A stretch of 64,000 nt of DNA from positions 12,853 to 76,852 of the forward strand of contig DAOMFV010000007.1 of the NCBI GenBank assembly GCA_035430005.1. The letters are read 5' to 3'. Each line of letters begins with the position of its first letter. The first letter of the stretch is position 1. Source of the DNA: JAEUIE01 sp035430005 (lineage in GTDB: Bacteria; Planctomycetota; Planctomycetia; Gemmatales; HRBIN36). The translations under genes were made by a program, and so were the position numbers. Of the stretch, positions 17,284-26,904 are shown piece by piece. Below the pieces are notes generated by a model. That model made no database searches. It was not told where the DNA came from and saw only the letters and a list, made by a program, of their open reading frames with translations.

Positions 17284-18648
17284 ATGTTTAGCACGGCTTT
17301 TTGGCGTAGGCAGTTATCAACGACTGCTCTTTTTGTCATTTTCGTTCCAGTGTCGATGGTGTCTGCGCAACCGCCAAACACTCGTCCACAGGCCAATTCA
17401 ACAATCGAAGCTCCTGTCTCGCCATCGGGGTATACACTCGATGCCTTAATCACTCTGGGAATGGCCAGGAACCCTCGGCTATCTCAAGCCACCTTGGCAA
17501 TTGATGCAGCACAGGGAAGAGCCCTGCAAGCTGGACTCTATCCCAATCCGAGTATGAGCTTCAATTTTGACGAGTTGGGAGATCGCACAGGGCCGCAAGG
17601 CGTGAATACACTTCCCCTCGTTTCACAAGAAATTGTGACATACGGGAAACTCCGTCTGAGCCAAGCGGCGGCAATGAAGGAGGTTGATCAAACCACTCTC
17701 ATGCTGACGCAACAGCGATACGAATTGCTATCGCGAATCCGGGCAGCATACTTTGAGGTGCTAGTACTCCAAGAGCGCATCGTCATCCTGCGACAGTTGG
17801 TTGCCATTGCTGCCGCCTCTGTCGAGACTGCGAATAAGCAGTTACGAGGAGCAGAAGCTTCGCGACTGGACGTCATTCAGTTTGAAGTAGAAAAAGAGCG
17901 ATTGGATACCGAACTTACTTCTGCTCAAAAGGAACTTCCCGCTGCTTACCGACGACTTGCTGCAACAGTAGGAGATGCCAACCTGCCGTTGCCGACCATA
18001 ACCGGTTCACTTGACTTGCCGTTGCCTGTCTATGAGCTTGAACCGCTTGTCCGATTCGTCGTGGAGCATCATCCCGAACGTCATGCGGCTCTTGCCGGGA
18101 TCACGAAGTCGCAACTGCAACTGGAACGCGAAAAGGTCGAGCCTTATCCCAATATCACTGTAGGTGCGGGGTATGTGCGGCAAAACCAAAATCGTTCCAA
18201 TGACTGGACTGTTAACTTGAGCGTCCCCCTTCCCGTTTGGAACCGCAACCAAGGTCGGATTGCATCGGCTACTGCGGCTGTTGGGAGTGCTCAATTGGAA
18301 GTCGAACGTGTGGAAAATGACCTGGTTGATCGCGCTTCCACTGCCTTTCGAGAGTTCGCTGCAGCGCGGCAGAAAGCAGAACGATACAGGACCGGCATTC
18401 TCCCGCGAGCCAAAGAATCTTACCGCATCGTAGAGCTAGGCTATAAGAACGGGGCCTTTGATTACCTACGCGTGCTGGATGCCCAGCGTACGTTATCGCA
18501 AGCCAATCTTGAGCAGATACGCGCATTGGGAGACGCATGGAAAGCAGCAAGTGCACTTTCGGGGCTGACACTCGAAGATGAATGGCCACGAGTGGTGAAT
18601 CGAAAACTGGAGGAGCCGGAAGGGACTAAACCGCCAGCCGTAAAGTGA
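17284..18648 (+). CDS. TolC-family outer membrane channel (CzcC/CusC type)
   Basis: 454 residues from the ATG at 17284, which has GGAAGGAG eight bases before it and gives a signal peptide ending at VSAQ. Two repeats of the outer-membrane efflux protein domain are present, with long coiled-coil helices, LYPNPSMSFNF in the first and VEPYPNITVGAGYV in the second. It forms the exit duct for the RND pump. It lies in the same direction 180 bases after the His-rich periplasmic gene. Confidence 0.88.
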   Translation: MFSTAFWRRQLSTTALFVIFVPVSMVSAQPPNTRPQANSTIEAPVSPSGYTLDALITLGMARNPRLSQATLAIDAAQGRALQAGLYPNPSMSFNFDELGDRTGPQGVNTLPLVSQEIVTYGKLRLSQAAAMKEVDQTTLMLTQQRYELLSRIRAAYFEVLVLQERIVILRQLVAIAAASVETANKQLRGAEASRLDVIQFEVEKERLDTELTSAQKELPAAYRRLAATVGDANLPLPTITGSLDLPLPVYELEPLVRFVVEHHPERHAALAGITKSQLQLEREKVEPYPNITVGAGYVRQNQNRSNDWTVNLSVPLPVWNRNQGRIASATAAVGSAQLEVERVENDLVDRASTAFREFAAARQKAERYRTGILPRAKESYRIVELGYKNGAFDYLRVLDAQRTLSQANLEQIRALGDAWKAASALSGLTLEDEWPRVVNRKLEEPEGTKPPAVK

Positions 18649-18733
18649 ATCCTTTACCTTTCTTGGACGTGAGGTAGATCCATCCCCGCTAATGACTTGA
18701 GATGAGATGGAACAAAAACGCAAGGAGCCGGTC

Positions 18734-19648
18734 ATGACAAGGAATCGTCTTTTGCTCGCGTGCTGCATTTTGTTGGCATGCTTGTCCCTTTACCTTTGGT
18801 ATGACGCCCACCAATTGCAGCAAGTTCCAGAGAATCAACCCAGTACATCACATCAGCAAGACCAAGATGCCCTGCAGGTCTCGGAAAAAAAGGCACGACT
18901 TGGGTCCTTAGCCTTAAACCGAAGAGACTTTAAGGATGCTGAAGCACTTCTGCTGGAAGCTCAGTCAATCATCAGGCAACACCGCGGCGAGAATAACGAT
19001 AACTTTGCTTGGGTAACCAAGCTGCTCGGACGCCTCTATCTATGGACAGACCGCTATGATCAAGCAGAAAGTGCCATCAAGACCGCTTTAGAGGTACACA
19101 CCGTGTTACACGGTGCTGAACATCCTACGACGATTAACACACTGAATGATCTGGGCGGGTTTTATGTTCAGAAGGGCGATTGGGATAAGGCACGCCCCAT
19201 CCTGGAAAGCATCCGTTCAACCTACAAACTCCATCTCGGCGAAGATCATTTGATCTATGCAGGAAGTCTCAACAACTTAGGGTGGCTCGAACTCCAGATC
19301 GGTCACTACGACGAAGCCGAGCCCTTCATCCGACAAGCGATGGCTATCTATCGCAAACGTGTCGGCGAAGAGAATCCACTAACAGCCGATTGTTATGAAA
19401 AGCTGGCGAGGATCCGAACAGCAAAAGGCAGGTACGATGATGCAGAAGCTCTGTTTCAGCGCGCGTTAGCCATCGTAGAGAAGACTGCAGATCCGAATGA
19501 TTCCTGCATTGCCCAATGTCTTGAGGGCTACGCCGTGCTGCTGCGTAAGGTCGGGAATAACACCAAAGCTCAATCGCTGGAGTCTCGACTAAAAGCCATG
19601 AGACCTAACAAGGTCATTCAAGCAGACTACCGCCCGGACGCTAAATGA
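18734..19648 (+). CDS. Membrane-anchored tetratricopeptide repeat protein
   Basis: 304 residues from the ATG at 18734 (AAGGAG six bases upstream). A hydrophobic N-terminal segment (LLLACCILLACLSLYLW) is either an anchor or a lipoprotein signal. It is followed by five or six TPR-type repeats of about 42 residues of the kinesin-light-chain style (YDQAESAIKTALEVHTVLHG, WDKARPILESI, YDEAEPFIRQAMAIYRKR). It probably acts as a protein-binding scaffold. It sits between the efflux channel and the second metal ATPase; a link with metal export is inferred from position only. Confidence 0.75.
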   Translation: MTRNRLLLACCILLACLSLYLWYDAHQLQQVPENQPSTSHQQDQDALQVSEKKARLGSLALNRRDFKDAEALLLEAQSIIRQHRGENNDNFAWVTKLLGRLYLWTDRYDQAESAIKTALEVHTVLHGAEHPTTINTLNDLGGFYVQKGDWDKARPILESIRSTYKLHLGEDHLIYAGSLNNLGWLELQIGHYDEAEPFIRQAMAIYRKRVGEENPLTADCYEKLARIRTAKGRYDDAEALFQRALAIVEKTADPNDSCIAQCLEGYAVLLRKVGNNTKAQSLESRLKAMRPNKVIQADYRPDAK

Positions 19649-19698
19649 CATGGACATAGTGATTGACGATAGCTCGTCCCTTGAGGTGAACTAGCAAC

Positions 19699-21885
19699 AT
19701 GAGTACCCCCGCAACCAACTCGGCTCGTTTTCAAGTGCAAGGCCTCGACTGTGCCGAGGAGATCACTCTCCTCAATGCGGAAGTCGGCCCGCTTGTCGGT
19801 GGACAACAGCATCTCAGCTTTGATTTGCTCAATCAACAAATGACCGTCAACCGGAATGATGGCAAGCCTGTCGACTCAGCAGCCATTATTGCTGCAATCA
19901 CCCGGATTGGCATGAAGGCACAAGAGGTATCGAGTCCCTCATTTTCGGCGAAACCATCAAATCATGATGAGCACCGTCGCAAGATCACTTATCTGACCAT
20001 TGCCTGCGGTGTGCTGGCATTGATGGGCCTGGCTTTTCATCTTGTTCAAGGCGGAGGTTTGCGATCTGTCTTTGCGGAAGGCCTTGAAGCCACTGTGCCA
20101 GTGCCGGTTATGGCTCGCATCCTCTACGCCTTATCCATTGTTGTGGGTGTGTGGAGCTTTTTACCCAAGGCTTGGCTCGCGCTTCGGCGTATTCGACCTG
20201 ACATGAATCTCCTCATGGTCATCGCCGTACTTGGAGCGATTGCTATCGGTGAGTGGCTGGAAGGTGCAACCGTCGCTTTTCTCTTCATGCTTTCGCTGGC
20301 ATTAGAAGCCTGGAGCATTGCTCGAGCTCGCAACGCCGTCGCACGTTTACTTGATATTGCCGCACCTACGGTCACGCTTCTATCAGCCGATGGCAAGGAG
20401 ACTACTGTGCAACCAGACCAAGTCTCCGTCGGCAATCTTTTCCTCGTTCGACCTGGTCAACGCTTTCCGCTCGATGGAGTAATTAAGAATGGAGAGAGTG
20501 AAGTTGATCAATCCCCTCTCACGGGCGAGAGTGTTCCAGTTCCGAAAAAGGTAGGAGACACCGTCTATGCGGGTACGGTGAATGGTTCAGGAACGCTGAA
20601 GGTGGAGTGTACCAAGGGATCAGGCGATACTGCTTTAGCCCATATCATCCGTCTTGTCGGCGACGCCCAGACCAAGCGAGCCCCTTCAGAACAATGGGTT
20701 GAAACCTTTGCACGATACTACACACCCTGCGTCATTCTTCTCTCAGTTCTCCTACTACTTGGAGGACCCCTCCTGTTTGGAGGTGACTTTGCCTCATGGC
20801 TCTACCGTGCATTGGTTCTACTCGTGATTGCTTGCCCGTGTGCATTAGTAATCTCGACTCCCGTGACTATCGTTGCCGCATTAGCCGCAGCAGCACGCCA
20901 CGGCATTTTGATCAAGGGAGGACAGTTCGTCGAAGCACCAGCACACCTTCAAGCGGTTGCCATGGATAAGACGGGAACGATTACGGAAGGCACGCCCCAA
21001 GTCGTTCGCGTCGTTCCATTCGACAGTCACACTGAAACGGAACTTCTAGAACGTGCAGCTGCGATGGAAGCACATAGCACGCACCCCTTGGCCAAGGCCA
21101 TTGTGGCATACGCCCGAACATTGAATGTTTCCATCGTGCCGGCGGATCAAGTCCAAGCCATCCCCGGCAAAGGAGCAACCGGCTTTTATGCTGGCAAACA
21201 ATTTTGGATAGGATCACATCGCTATTTGGAAGATCGAAAAGAAGAAACGCCTGCAGTGCATGCAAAGCTCCTAGAGATCTCGGCCGAAGGGCAATCGGTA
21301 GTGATTATTGGCAATAATGCCCATGTTTGCGGCTTCATTGTTCTTGCCGACCGTGTTCGGTCCTCGACTCCAGCTGCACTTCAGGAGCTGAAACAATTAG
21401 GGATTCGACATCTAGTGATGCTCACTGGTGACAATCAAACGACAGCGGAACGCATTGCCTCGGCATTGCCGCTGGATGGTTTCCGCAGTGAACTACTGCC
21501 TGCGGATAAAGTCACTGCGTTGGATGAACTGGTAAAAGAATATCATCAAGTTGCCATGGTGGGCGATGGGATCAATGATGCACCATCACTCGCCCGAGCA
21601 ACGATCGGCATCGCCATGGGAGGTATCGGCAGCGACGCTGCAATCGAGACTGCGGACGTGGCCTTCATGACCGATGACCTGTCACGACTCCCCTGGCTCA
21701 TTCGTCACTCGCGTCGTTCACTGGCCATCATCAAACAGAACATTGTCTTCGCACTCGCGGTGAAGGCAATCTTTGTCATTCTCACGCTTGTAGGATTTGC
21801 ATCACTGTGGCTGGCCATCGCGGCAGATACCGGTGCTTCACTTCTCGTGATAGCCAACGGTCTAAGATTGCTAAAGGCGCGCTGA
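19699..21885 (+). CDS. Zn/Cd/Pb-type P1B ATPase
   Basis: 728 residues. The N-terminal HMA domain carries GLDCAEE, the Cys/Glu form found in ZntA/CadA-type pumps rather than the CxxC of copper pumps. Next come the actuator motif LTGES, ACPCALVIST in the metal-binding helix, DKTGT, a normal STHPLA motif, TGDN and GDGIND. It exports divalent soft metals from the cytoplasm and complements the RND system upstream. An aspartate/lysine feature of the last helix, often seen in ZntA, was not checked in detail. Confidence 0.88.
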   Translation: MSTPATNSARFQVQGLDCAEEITLLNAEVGPLVGGQQHLSFDLLNQQMTVNRNDGKPVDSAAIIAAITRIGMKAQEVSSPSFSAKPSNHDEHRRKITYLTIACGVLALMGLAFHLVQGGGLRSVFAEGLEATVPVPVMARILYALSIVVGVWSFLPKAWLALRRIRPDMNLLMVIAVLGAIAIGEWLEGATVAFLFMLSLALEAWSIARARNAVARLLDIAAPTVTLLSADGKETTVQPDQVSVGNLFLVRPGQRFPLDGVIKNGESEVDQSPLTGESVPVPKKVGDTVYAGTVNGSGTLKVECTKGSGDTALAHIIRLVGDAQTKRAPSEQWVETFARYYTPCVILLSVLLLLGGPLLFGGDFASWLYRALVLLVIACPCALVISTPVTIVAALAAAARHGILIKGGQFVEAPAHLQAVAMDKTGTITEGTPQVVRVVPFDSHTETELLERAAAMEAHSTHPLAKAIVAYARTLNVSIVPADQVQAIPGKGATGFYAGKQFWIGSHRYLEDRKEETPAVHAKLLEISAEGQSVVIIGNNAHVCGFIVLADRVRSSTPAALQELKQLGIRHLVMLTGDNQTTAERIASALPLDGFRSELLPADKVTALDELVKEYHQVAMVGDGINDAPSLARATIGIAMGGIGSDAAIETADVAFMTDDLSRLPWLIRHSRRSLAIIKQNIVFALAVKAIFVILTLVGFASLWLAIAADTGASLLVIANGLRLLKAR

Positions 21886-21937
21886 CCACACGTCATGGGT
21901 CTGGTGTGTGAGCCTGCTTTCTCAATTCGTACTAGGG

Positions 21938-22918
21938 TCATCTACCCATTTGCATTTCAACGGCCATATCGAACGATGAGCAAGACTGAGACGTGAACTG
22001 TTCGAAACCTCGGAAGTCACGAATCAAATCCATGTACTTGCCTAATGCCTTGCCGAGGCTTTTTTCCGCAGTTAGGAGACTCGCCCGCTTCCGCCAACTC
22101 TGAATGGTCTTGAGAGACACTTTGACTCTGAATTCTGCATGGAACTGTGCCATCTTATTTTGGAACAGAAGATGTTCTGGAGAATTGAGAGTGAACCCTT
22201 CTTCGGGGCAGATTTTGCCGAATTCATTCCAGTATTGGATATTGTAGATTTCCTGATCCAGAGTTTTCTTCGGATTCTGACCTGATGCGATGTACTCGAT
22301 GGTTTCCAGCATATCGTCAAGCCTATCCGTGATCGCCTTAGATAACGCATCCTGCAATCGAACACCAAGCGGCCTCCTGCATGACGTTAGCGAAGTAGAA
22401 ATAGCTTGAATGTACTCTGGAGAGCCGGGAAACAATCCAGCAGTCCCAGCCATATGCTTATCCAGGCAGGCATGCTTCTTCCCCCATTGAATGGTGACTG
22501 ACCGCTGAAAGAATCGCTCAAAGAGAGCAAGTGCAATGGAATGATATTCAAATGCAATAGGGAGCAACACTTCCCCCTGCATCACTCCGGTATGATACGA
22601 CTCATTTCTAATGGCGTGCGCGGCATGGCAGTAGGATGCTTGATCTTCGGTGATAACGCCTCGATGCTTATGTAACTCAATCTTTGGGCCAAGCTTCTGG
22701 CCAAGAGCTGCCTCCTTCTTTGACCGGTCTACTGGCGCTAGGGTGTCAAAATCAAAATTGTTGTATTTTGAAAACAAATGCACACAGGCATTGTGGCAAA
22801 GGAGTTCCACAATGTTGTCCGTGAGGATCAACGCGAGCCGATACGAGGTTGTGTCGCTTGAGTTCAACAACGTGGCGGCAACATCAAGTTGCTCCACATA
22901 CACTTCGAGAGTTTGCAT
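21938..22918 (-). CDS. HEPN-like protein with Rx4H motif, putative RNase
   Basis: 326 residues. Residues 15-115 are helical and contain HAIRNESYHTG, where Arg104 and His109 form the Rx4H motif with a polar residue after Arg, as in HEPN ribonucleases. The C-terminal half is also helical with no recognised domain (repeated basic helices, FRVKVSLKTIQSWRKRASLL). There is no obvious antitoxin partner next to it. It lies between metal resistance and the plasmid replication genes, where toxin or defence genes are common. The motif is clear; activity is inferred. Confidence 0.45.
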   Translation of the reverse strand: MQTLEVYVEQLDVAATLLNSSDTTSYRLALILTDNIVELLCHNACVHLFSKYNNFDFDTLAPVDRSKKEAALGQKLGPKIELHKHRGVITEDQASYCHAAHAIRNESYHTGVMQGEVLLPIAFEYHSIALALFERFFQRSVTIQWGKKHACLDKHMAGTAGLFPGSPEYIQAISTSLTSCRRPLGVRLQDALSKAITDRLDDMLETIEYIASGQNPKKTLDQEIYNIQYWNEFGKICPEEGFTLNSPEHLLFQNKMAQFHAEFRVKVSLKTIQSWRKRASLLTAEKSLGKALGKYMDLIRDFRGFEQFTSQSCSSFDMAVEMQMGR

Positions 22919-23213
22919 AGTTCCTGCTCAGGGGCGATATGTAAGAATGACATAGCCCCGAGAAAACGGTTCGCCAAGCTTAGTATGGATTTCAGCACAT
23001 CGGACTTGGATAATGGATACGAAAACCCTCTCTTGCTTCCATCCATGCGAGTCCAAATGACTAGACGCTGATGGGACTGACAAAGTGCGTAGTGATGAAA
23101 TCGTCGTACTTGGCTTCTTAACAGCTGATTTGGCATTCAGAGTGTTTTCTGAACACACAACTTGCCCATCGCACTGGAATCAATGGGGTCGCCCACGTAT
23201 TGTTCTTGCCTAC

Positions 23214-24512
23214 ATGGAACAGAACGTACCTAAGCAACGGCCTCCCCGAATGGCGTATGCAGGATTGGATTTCATCAAAGCGGCATTTTGCCCCTTAGAA
23301 TTCAACGCGATGAAACTGCAGGAGCATCCGGGCTTCGTGTTCTTGAAAAACGACGAAGCTCTCGCTGATCTGGAGGTTGGTCACAACCTCAATTATCCTC
23401 GTCAATTCCCTTACACCGACATTCATGGAAACCGTAAGAATGGAACGCAGATTATTACGGCACCCTTTGGGCTGGCCCCCAAAGACTTCGATATGTTTCT
23501 AGGACTCTACACCTACTTAAAGAAACAACCCGAGTTGCCATCTGATGGGCAACTCCATGTCACAATCGATTTTCTGGCTCGGCAGTTGCAGTTGCCCGTT
23601 ACCTGCCAAAAGGACTATCTGCGGGTACGAAGCCGTTTATTTAGGTTCTCGTATGTGAAATACACGAATACAGCACTTTGGAATGTGCAGACGAAAAGCT
23701 ACGACATCGTGAACTTCGGATTCTACAACTTGGCCGCACTTTCCCGTTTCACCCAGTCACGCCGGCCTATCAGTTTGCAATGGGATCCAACGTTCCTGAA
23801 CATGATTGGTAAGTCGGCCTTCCTATCCTTCGACTTCGAACTGTACCGAACACTGTCTCCTGTCCTTCGCCGCTTCTACTTGATTGCCAATCGCGATGGT
23901 TGGAACCAACTCAACTCATCCATTTACCAAGCCGATGCATTCGCCATCCATCAAATCGGGTACCGCGACGATGCCCAGCTTGGAAGACTCCGACTTCAGA
24001 AGTTGAAGAGAATGCTTGCTGAGGCTGAAGACCTCGGGCTCATCCGGCCTTCGGCATCATTCAATGGGTATTTTCAGAAAGCTGCATCCGGCCCGCATGC
24101 TGGCCAACTCCTTCTACGCTGGAGCAGAGGTCCGGCTCTCCGCACGAAGCAAGCTAAGGAGGCGACGACACTCACCACGAGCCTTGATGCAGATGCTCTC
24201 TATGCTCAGTGCATAGAACTGACGGATGAGAATATGCAACCGATGAACGCACTTACCTTCCGGCGACTCGTGTCTGAACACGGACGCGATAAGATGCAGA
24301 AGCACATCGCGATCATCCTTGCTCAGAAGGAACATCAACCTAAGTCTTTCAAGAAAAGTGAGGTGGCGGCGTATGTGAATCGACTTCAGAATGATCATCC
24401 GGCTCCCGACTGGTACGTCGCACTTCAGAAAGAAGAACGACTGGCTGTACATAGTAAAGTGGAGCCTAATCAATTCTCGTCAGAGCTCTACGGGACTCTG
24501 TTCCACAAGTGA
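23214..24512 (+). CDS. repA: Plasmid replication initiator protein (RepA-like)
   Basis: 432 residues from the ATG at 23214; the frame stays open upstream to a GTG at 23085. The sequence is that of a winged-helix plasmid initiator (replication initiator protein A type): an N-terminal domain with IITAPFGLAPKDFDMFLGLY, then LSFDFELYRTLSPVLRRFYLI. Five iterons start seven bases after its stop codon, which strongly supports the role of binding the origin and loading DnaB, encoded at 26905. ParA and ParB follow. Confidence 0.8.
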   Translation: MEQNVPKQRPPRMAYAGLDFIKAAFCPLEFNAMKLQEHPGFVFLKNDEALADLEVGHNLNYPRQFPYTDIHGNRKNGTQIITAPFGLAPKDFDMFLGLYTYLKKQPELPSDGQLHVTIDFLARQLQLPVTCQKDYLRVRSRLFRFSYVKYTNTALWNVQTKSYDIVNFGFYNLAALSRFTQSRRPISLQWDPTFLNMIGKSAFLSFDFELYRTLSPVLRRFYLIANRDGWNQLNSSIYQADAFAIHQIGYRDDAQLGRLRLQKLKRMLAEAEDLGLIRPSASFNGYFQKAASGPHAGQLLLRWSRGPALRTKQAKEATTLTTSLDADALYAQCIELTDENMQPMNALTFRRLVSEHGRDKMQKHIAIILAQKEHQPKSFKKSEVAAYVNRLQNDHPAPDWYVALQKEERLAVHSKVEPNQFSSELYGTLFHK

Positions 24513-24518
24513 AAACTA

Positions 24519-24664
24519 GTGGGCGTGGCGATACAGGTAATCCGTCATTTTTCGTGGGTGTTGCGATACGACTTTTGGTGGGTCTGCCGATACACCAGAT
24601 GCCCGTTATTTGGTGGGTGTGGCGATACATGTAAGTGCACACCTATGGTGGGTGTGGCGATACA
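24519..24664. repeat. Iteron array, putative vegetative replication origin
   Basis: Five direct repeats with the core GTGGGTGTGGCGATACA start at 24519, 24554, 24578, 24613 and 24648. Spacings are 35, 24, 35 and 35 bases. The last two copies are identical; the others differ at one to three positions. They sit directly behind the initiator gene, where RepA-type plasmids have their origin. The following 277 bases (24665-24941) hold no gene I can support and may contain the DnaA-box or melting part of the origin and the parA promoter. Confidence 0.85.
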
Positions 24665-24941
24665 CTCCTTCAGTGTACTTTGGCTTCAAGATGCTACTTT
24701 CTCATGCTCTATGCCTACGAGCGCTCATGAACTCATGGCATAAGGAGTCAACGAGCGTTTTGCCGCATATTCATAAGACCGGTCTACGTTTCTAACAACG
24801 GTTAGAGAACTGTTTACTCTAGTCATGTACTACCGTCGTTATTGGAGAAACGGATGAAATAGGCAGAGGGACGACTGCCGCTTACAGCGATTCATGTTCA
24901 CTCTTGGCGCAGTGCCATCAGGCGAGGTACTGTGACCACCG

Positions 24942-25811
24942 ATGCCTGGCACGACACCACGCACCGGCCCTGTGCGACTCGCCTTCTGGTATGGCAAAGG
25001 CGGAGTTGGAAAATCCACGACGACTATCCTCCTCGCACTCTCCCTCGCTCGTCATGGCGACCAGGTGCTTGTGATCGACCTTGATCCCGAGTGCGGGACT
25101 TCACGTGATTTCGTCGGAAAAAAACTTCTCGGTGTCCAAGACAACTTGAAGTCGTTCCTGGAGAGTGACCTCCTCACTCCCCCGCCCATCATTGCCACTG
25201 GCATCGAAGGACTCGCCGTGACGCCGTGCCCTCCCGACGAACAACGGTTCTTCCGGTACTTCCCTGAACATTCATCGAAACTCGCCGACAGTCTCTCGCT
25301 CATTGGCCCCGACCTCGATTACATTCTCATGGATGTACCAAACCAGTTCGACAACATTGTGGAACTTGGCCTCATCGCGGCAGAGCATGTGGTGCTACCC
25401 GTAGAACTCACCGCAGATTGTGTCGAGCGTCTGCCGACCGTGCTGCGAATTATCACCGAAGCCAAGGCAGTGAATCCGAACCTGAAGATTCTTGGGGCAC
25501 TCGCACTGGCAGCAACACCCAGTAATGGACACAAGCAGCCACTCTCCGCTAAGGAACGACTCATTTACGACGAGTACGATGCTGCTTTCCAGAAGCATGG
25601 CATCAAGTTTTTTAAGACGTTGATGTATCGCTCCGCCACGACCGTGGAAGAGGCCCGCAGTAGTGCGGACCTCCGGTATCTACATTGGACGGCCCGTCGA
25701 CGTTTCAACAGCCTCTTAAATGAAATCAAACTCCGTATCACTTCTCCCCTTTCCTATGGCACAGTCAGGAACCCTCAGTCTCGCAGCAAGGCGACGGAAG
25801 CAGTCGCTTGA
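24942..25811 (+). CDS. parA: ParA-family partition ATPase
   Basis: 289 residues. The deviant Walker A motif KGGVGKS lies at residues 19-25, then VIDLDPE and a DYILMDVPNQF Walker B region. It positions plasmid copies together with ParB and its sites. The gene overlaps parB by 56 bases in another frame, which is unusual for a ParA C-terminus and suggests a recent extension or coupled translation. No Shine-Dalgarno is seen before the ATG. Confidence 0.88.
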   Translation: MPGTTPRTGPVRLAFWYGKGGVGKSTTTILLALSLARHGDQVLVIDLDPECGTSRDFVGKKLLGVQDNLKSFLESDLLTPPPIIATGIEGLAVTPCPPDEQRFFRYFPEHSSKLADSLSLIGPDLDYILMDVPNQFDNIVELGLIAAEHVVLPVELTADCVERLPTVLRIITEAKAVNPNLKILGALALAATPSNGHKQPLSAKERLIYDEYDAAFQKHGIKFFKTLMYRSATTVEEARSSADLRYLHWTARRRFNSLLNEIKLRITSPLSYGTVRNPQSRSKATEAVA

Positions 25812-26829
25812 GCGTAAGGAACAAACTGCGGCTGAAGTGATTACCGGCCCAGTTCCCGAAGCACGCTCCCTCTCCTTCACCGGAAACATCTTGCAACAGG
25901 CCATGCCGCAAAAACTCCAGGAGTCTGGACGTGTGGCTTTTGAGACGACAGGCCAGCCCCGTGTCGCTCTGTATGATCCAACTCTACTGGCTCCCAACCC
26001 GCAACGCGGGAGGCTGGTAGACCGTGGACTTGAAGAACTTGCCAAGAGCCTAGATGCCCATGGACAGCAAGAACCCATTGTTGCCAGAGTTATTACCGAA
26101 GCTGATCGCAAACGATGGCCGGAAGCGTTCACCGAAGAACAACTGCTCGTCATCCTCTCCGGACATCGTCTCTTCTTCGCTCAACCCAAGAGCCGTCTTA
26201 CACAATTGAAAGTGGAGTTATTGCTTCCCAAGCAAGGAGAAGACACTGCCGACTACGTTCGTCGTGCCTTGCAACGTGCAGCAATCAAGATCATGCACAG
26301 CCAGGCCTACACCATCCTTGATAAGGTGCATCAGTACTTGATTTGGCGTGATGAATACCAGCTAGGCGAACCGAAAGATGGCGAAGTTGCTGCCTACTTT
26401 GAAGTGAGCCGCACGGAAGCCCAACGATTGAAGGTGGTTTCAACACTAGACGAGAAAGTGTCGCAAGACATTCTCAATTCTGATCGTCGTCCTGCAGATG
26501 AAATCATCTATTTGATTGCCAATCGACCACCCGAAGAACAACGCAGTGCATTCGAGCGATACGGGAATCTGACCGTTTCCGCAGCTCGTGAACTCGCCAA
26601 GGAGGAGACGAAGCAAGAGAAATTGGAAGCACCTATACAAGGTGCGGGCAGACCCAGGAATTACTCAGCATCCATTCGCATTGATGGTTCTCCCATCATG
26701 TCGATCAGCACCAGCCTATCCTCGCAACAGTGGAAGAAGAGGGGTGGTGCCAAAGCGTTCTGGGAAGCAATCCGCAAGATCAGCCACAGCAAAGAATTAC
26801 AAGAACGTCTGAAAGACGACTTGGATTGA
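25756..26829 (+). CDS. parB: ParB-like partition/nuclease-fold protein
   Basis: 357 residues from the ATG at 25756. The N-terminal half has the ParB/Srx pattern (LVDRGLEELAKSLDAHGQQE, LLVILSGHRLFFAQ). A KorB-like HTH region with EVAAYFEVSRTEAQRLKVVS follows, and then a C-terminal basic domain. It binds centromere-like sites and works with the overlapping parA. The 35 bases before the start are pyrimidine-rich and lack a clear ribosome site, which again points to coupling with parA. Confidence 0.8.
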   Translation: MAQSGTLSLAARRRKQSLERKEQTAAEVITGPVPEARSLSFTGNILQQAMPQKLQESGRVAFETTGQPRVALYDPTLLAPNPQRGRLVDRGLEELAKSLDAHGQQEPIVARVITEADRKRWPEAFTEEQLLVILSGHRLFFAQPKSRLTQLKVELLLPKQGEDTADYVRRALQRAAIKIMHSQAYTILDKVHQYLIWRDEYQLGEPKDGEVAAYFEVSRTEAQRLKVVSTLDEKVSQDILNSDRRPADEIIYLIANRPPEEQRSAFERYGNLTVSAARELAKEETKQEKLEAPIQGAGRPRNYSASIRIDGSPIMSISTSLSSQQWKKRGGAKAFWEAIRKISHSKELQERLKDDLD

Positions 26830-26830
26830 T

Positions 26831-26874
26831 TGCCCGACGTCGGGCACCCCTTTAACTTGGCTCTAGGAGCCAAG
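26831..26874. terminator. Two palindromes between parB and dnaB
   Basis: TGCCCGACGTCGGGCA (26831-26846) is a perfect palindrome directly behind parB. CTTGGCTC/GAGCCAAG (26856-26874) follows. They could be terminators or partition/regulatory sites; the first resembles a ParB-type palindrome as much as a terminator, because no T run follows. Confidence 0.5.
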
Positions 26875-26904
26875 CCTTGACTGCCTTCCCCGAATAATTG
26901 TCCG

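Noticed and set aside
24519..24743. Small frames through the iterons
   Set aside because: The repeated peptides simply reflect the DNA repeats; the array is better explained as an origin.
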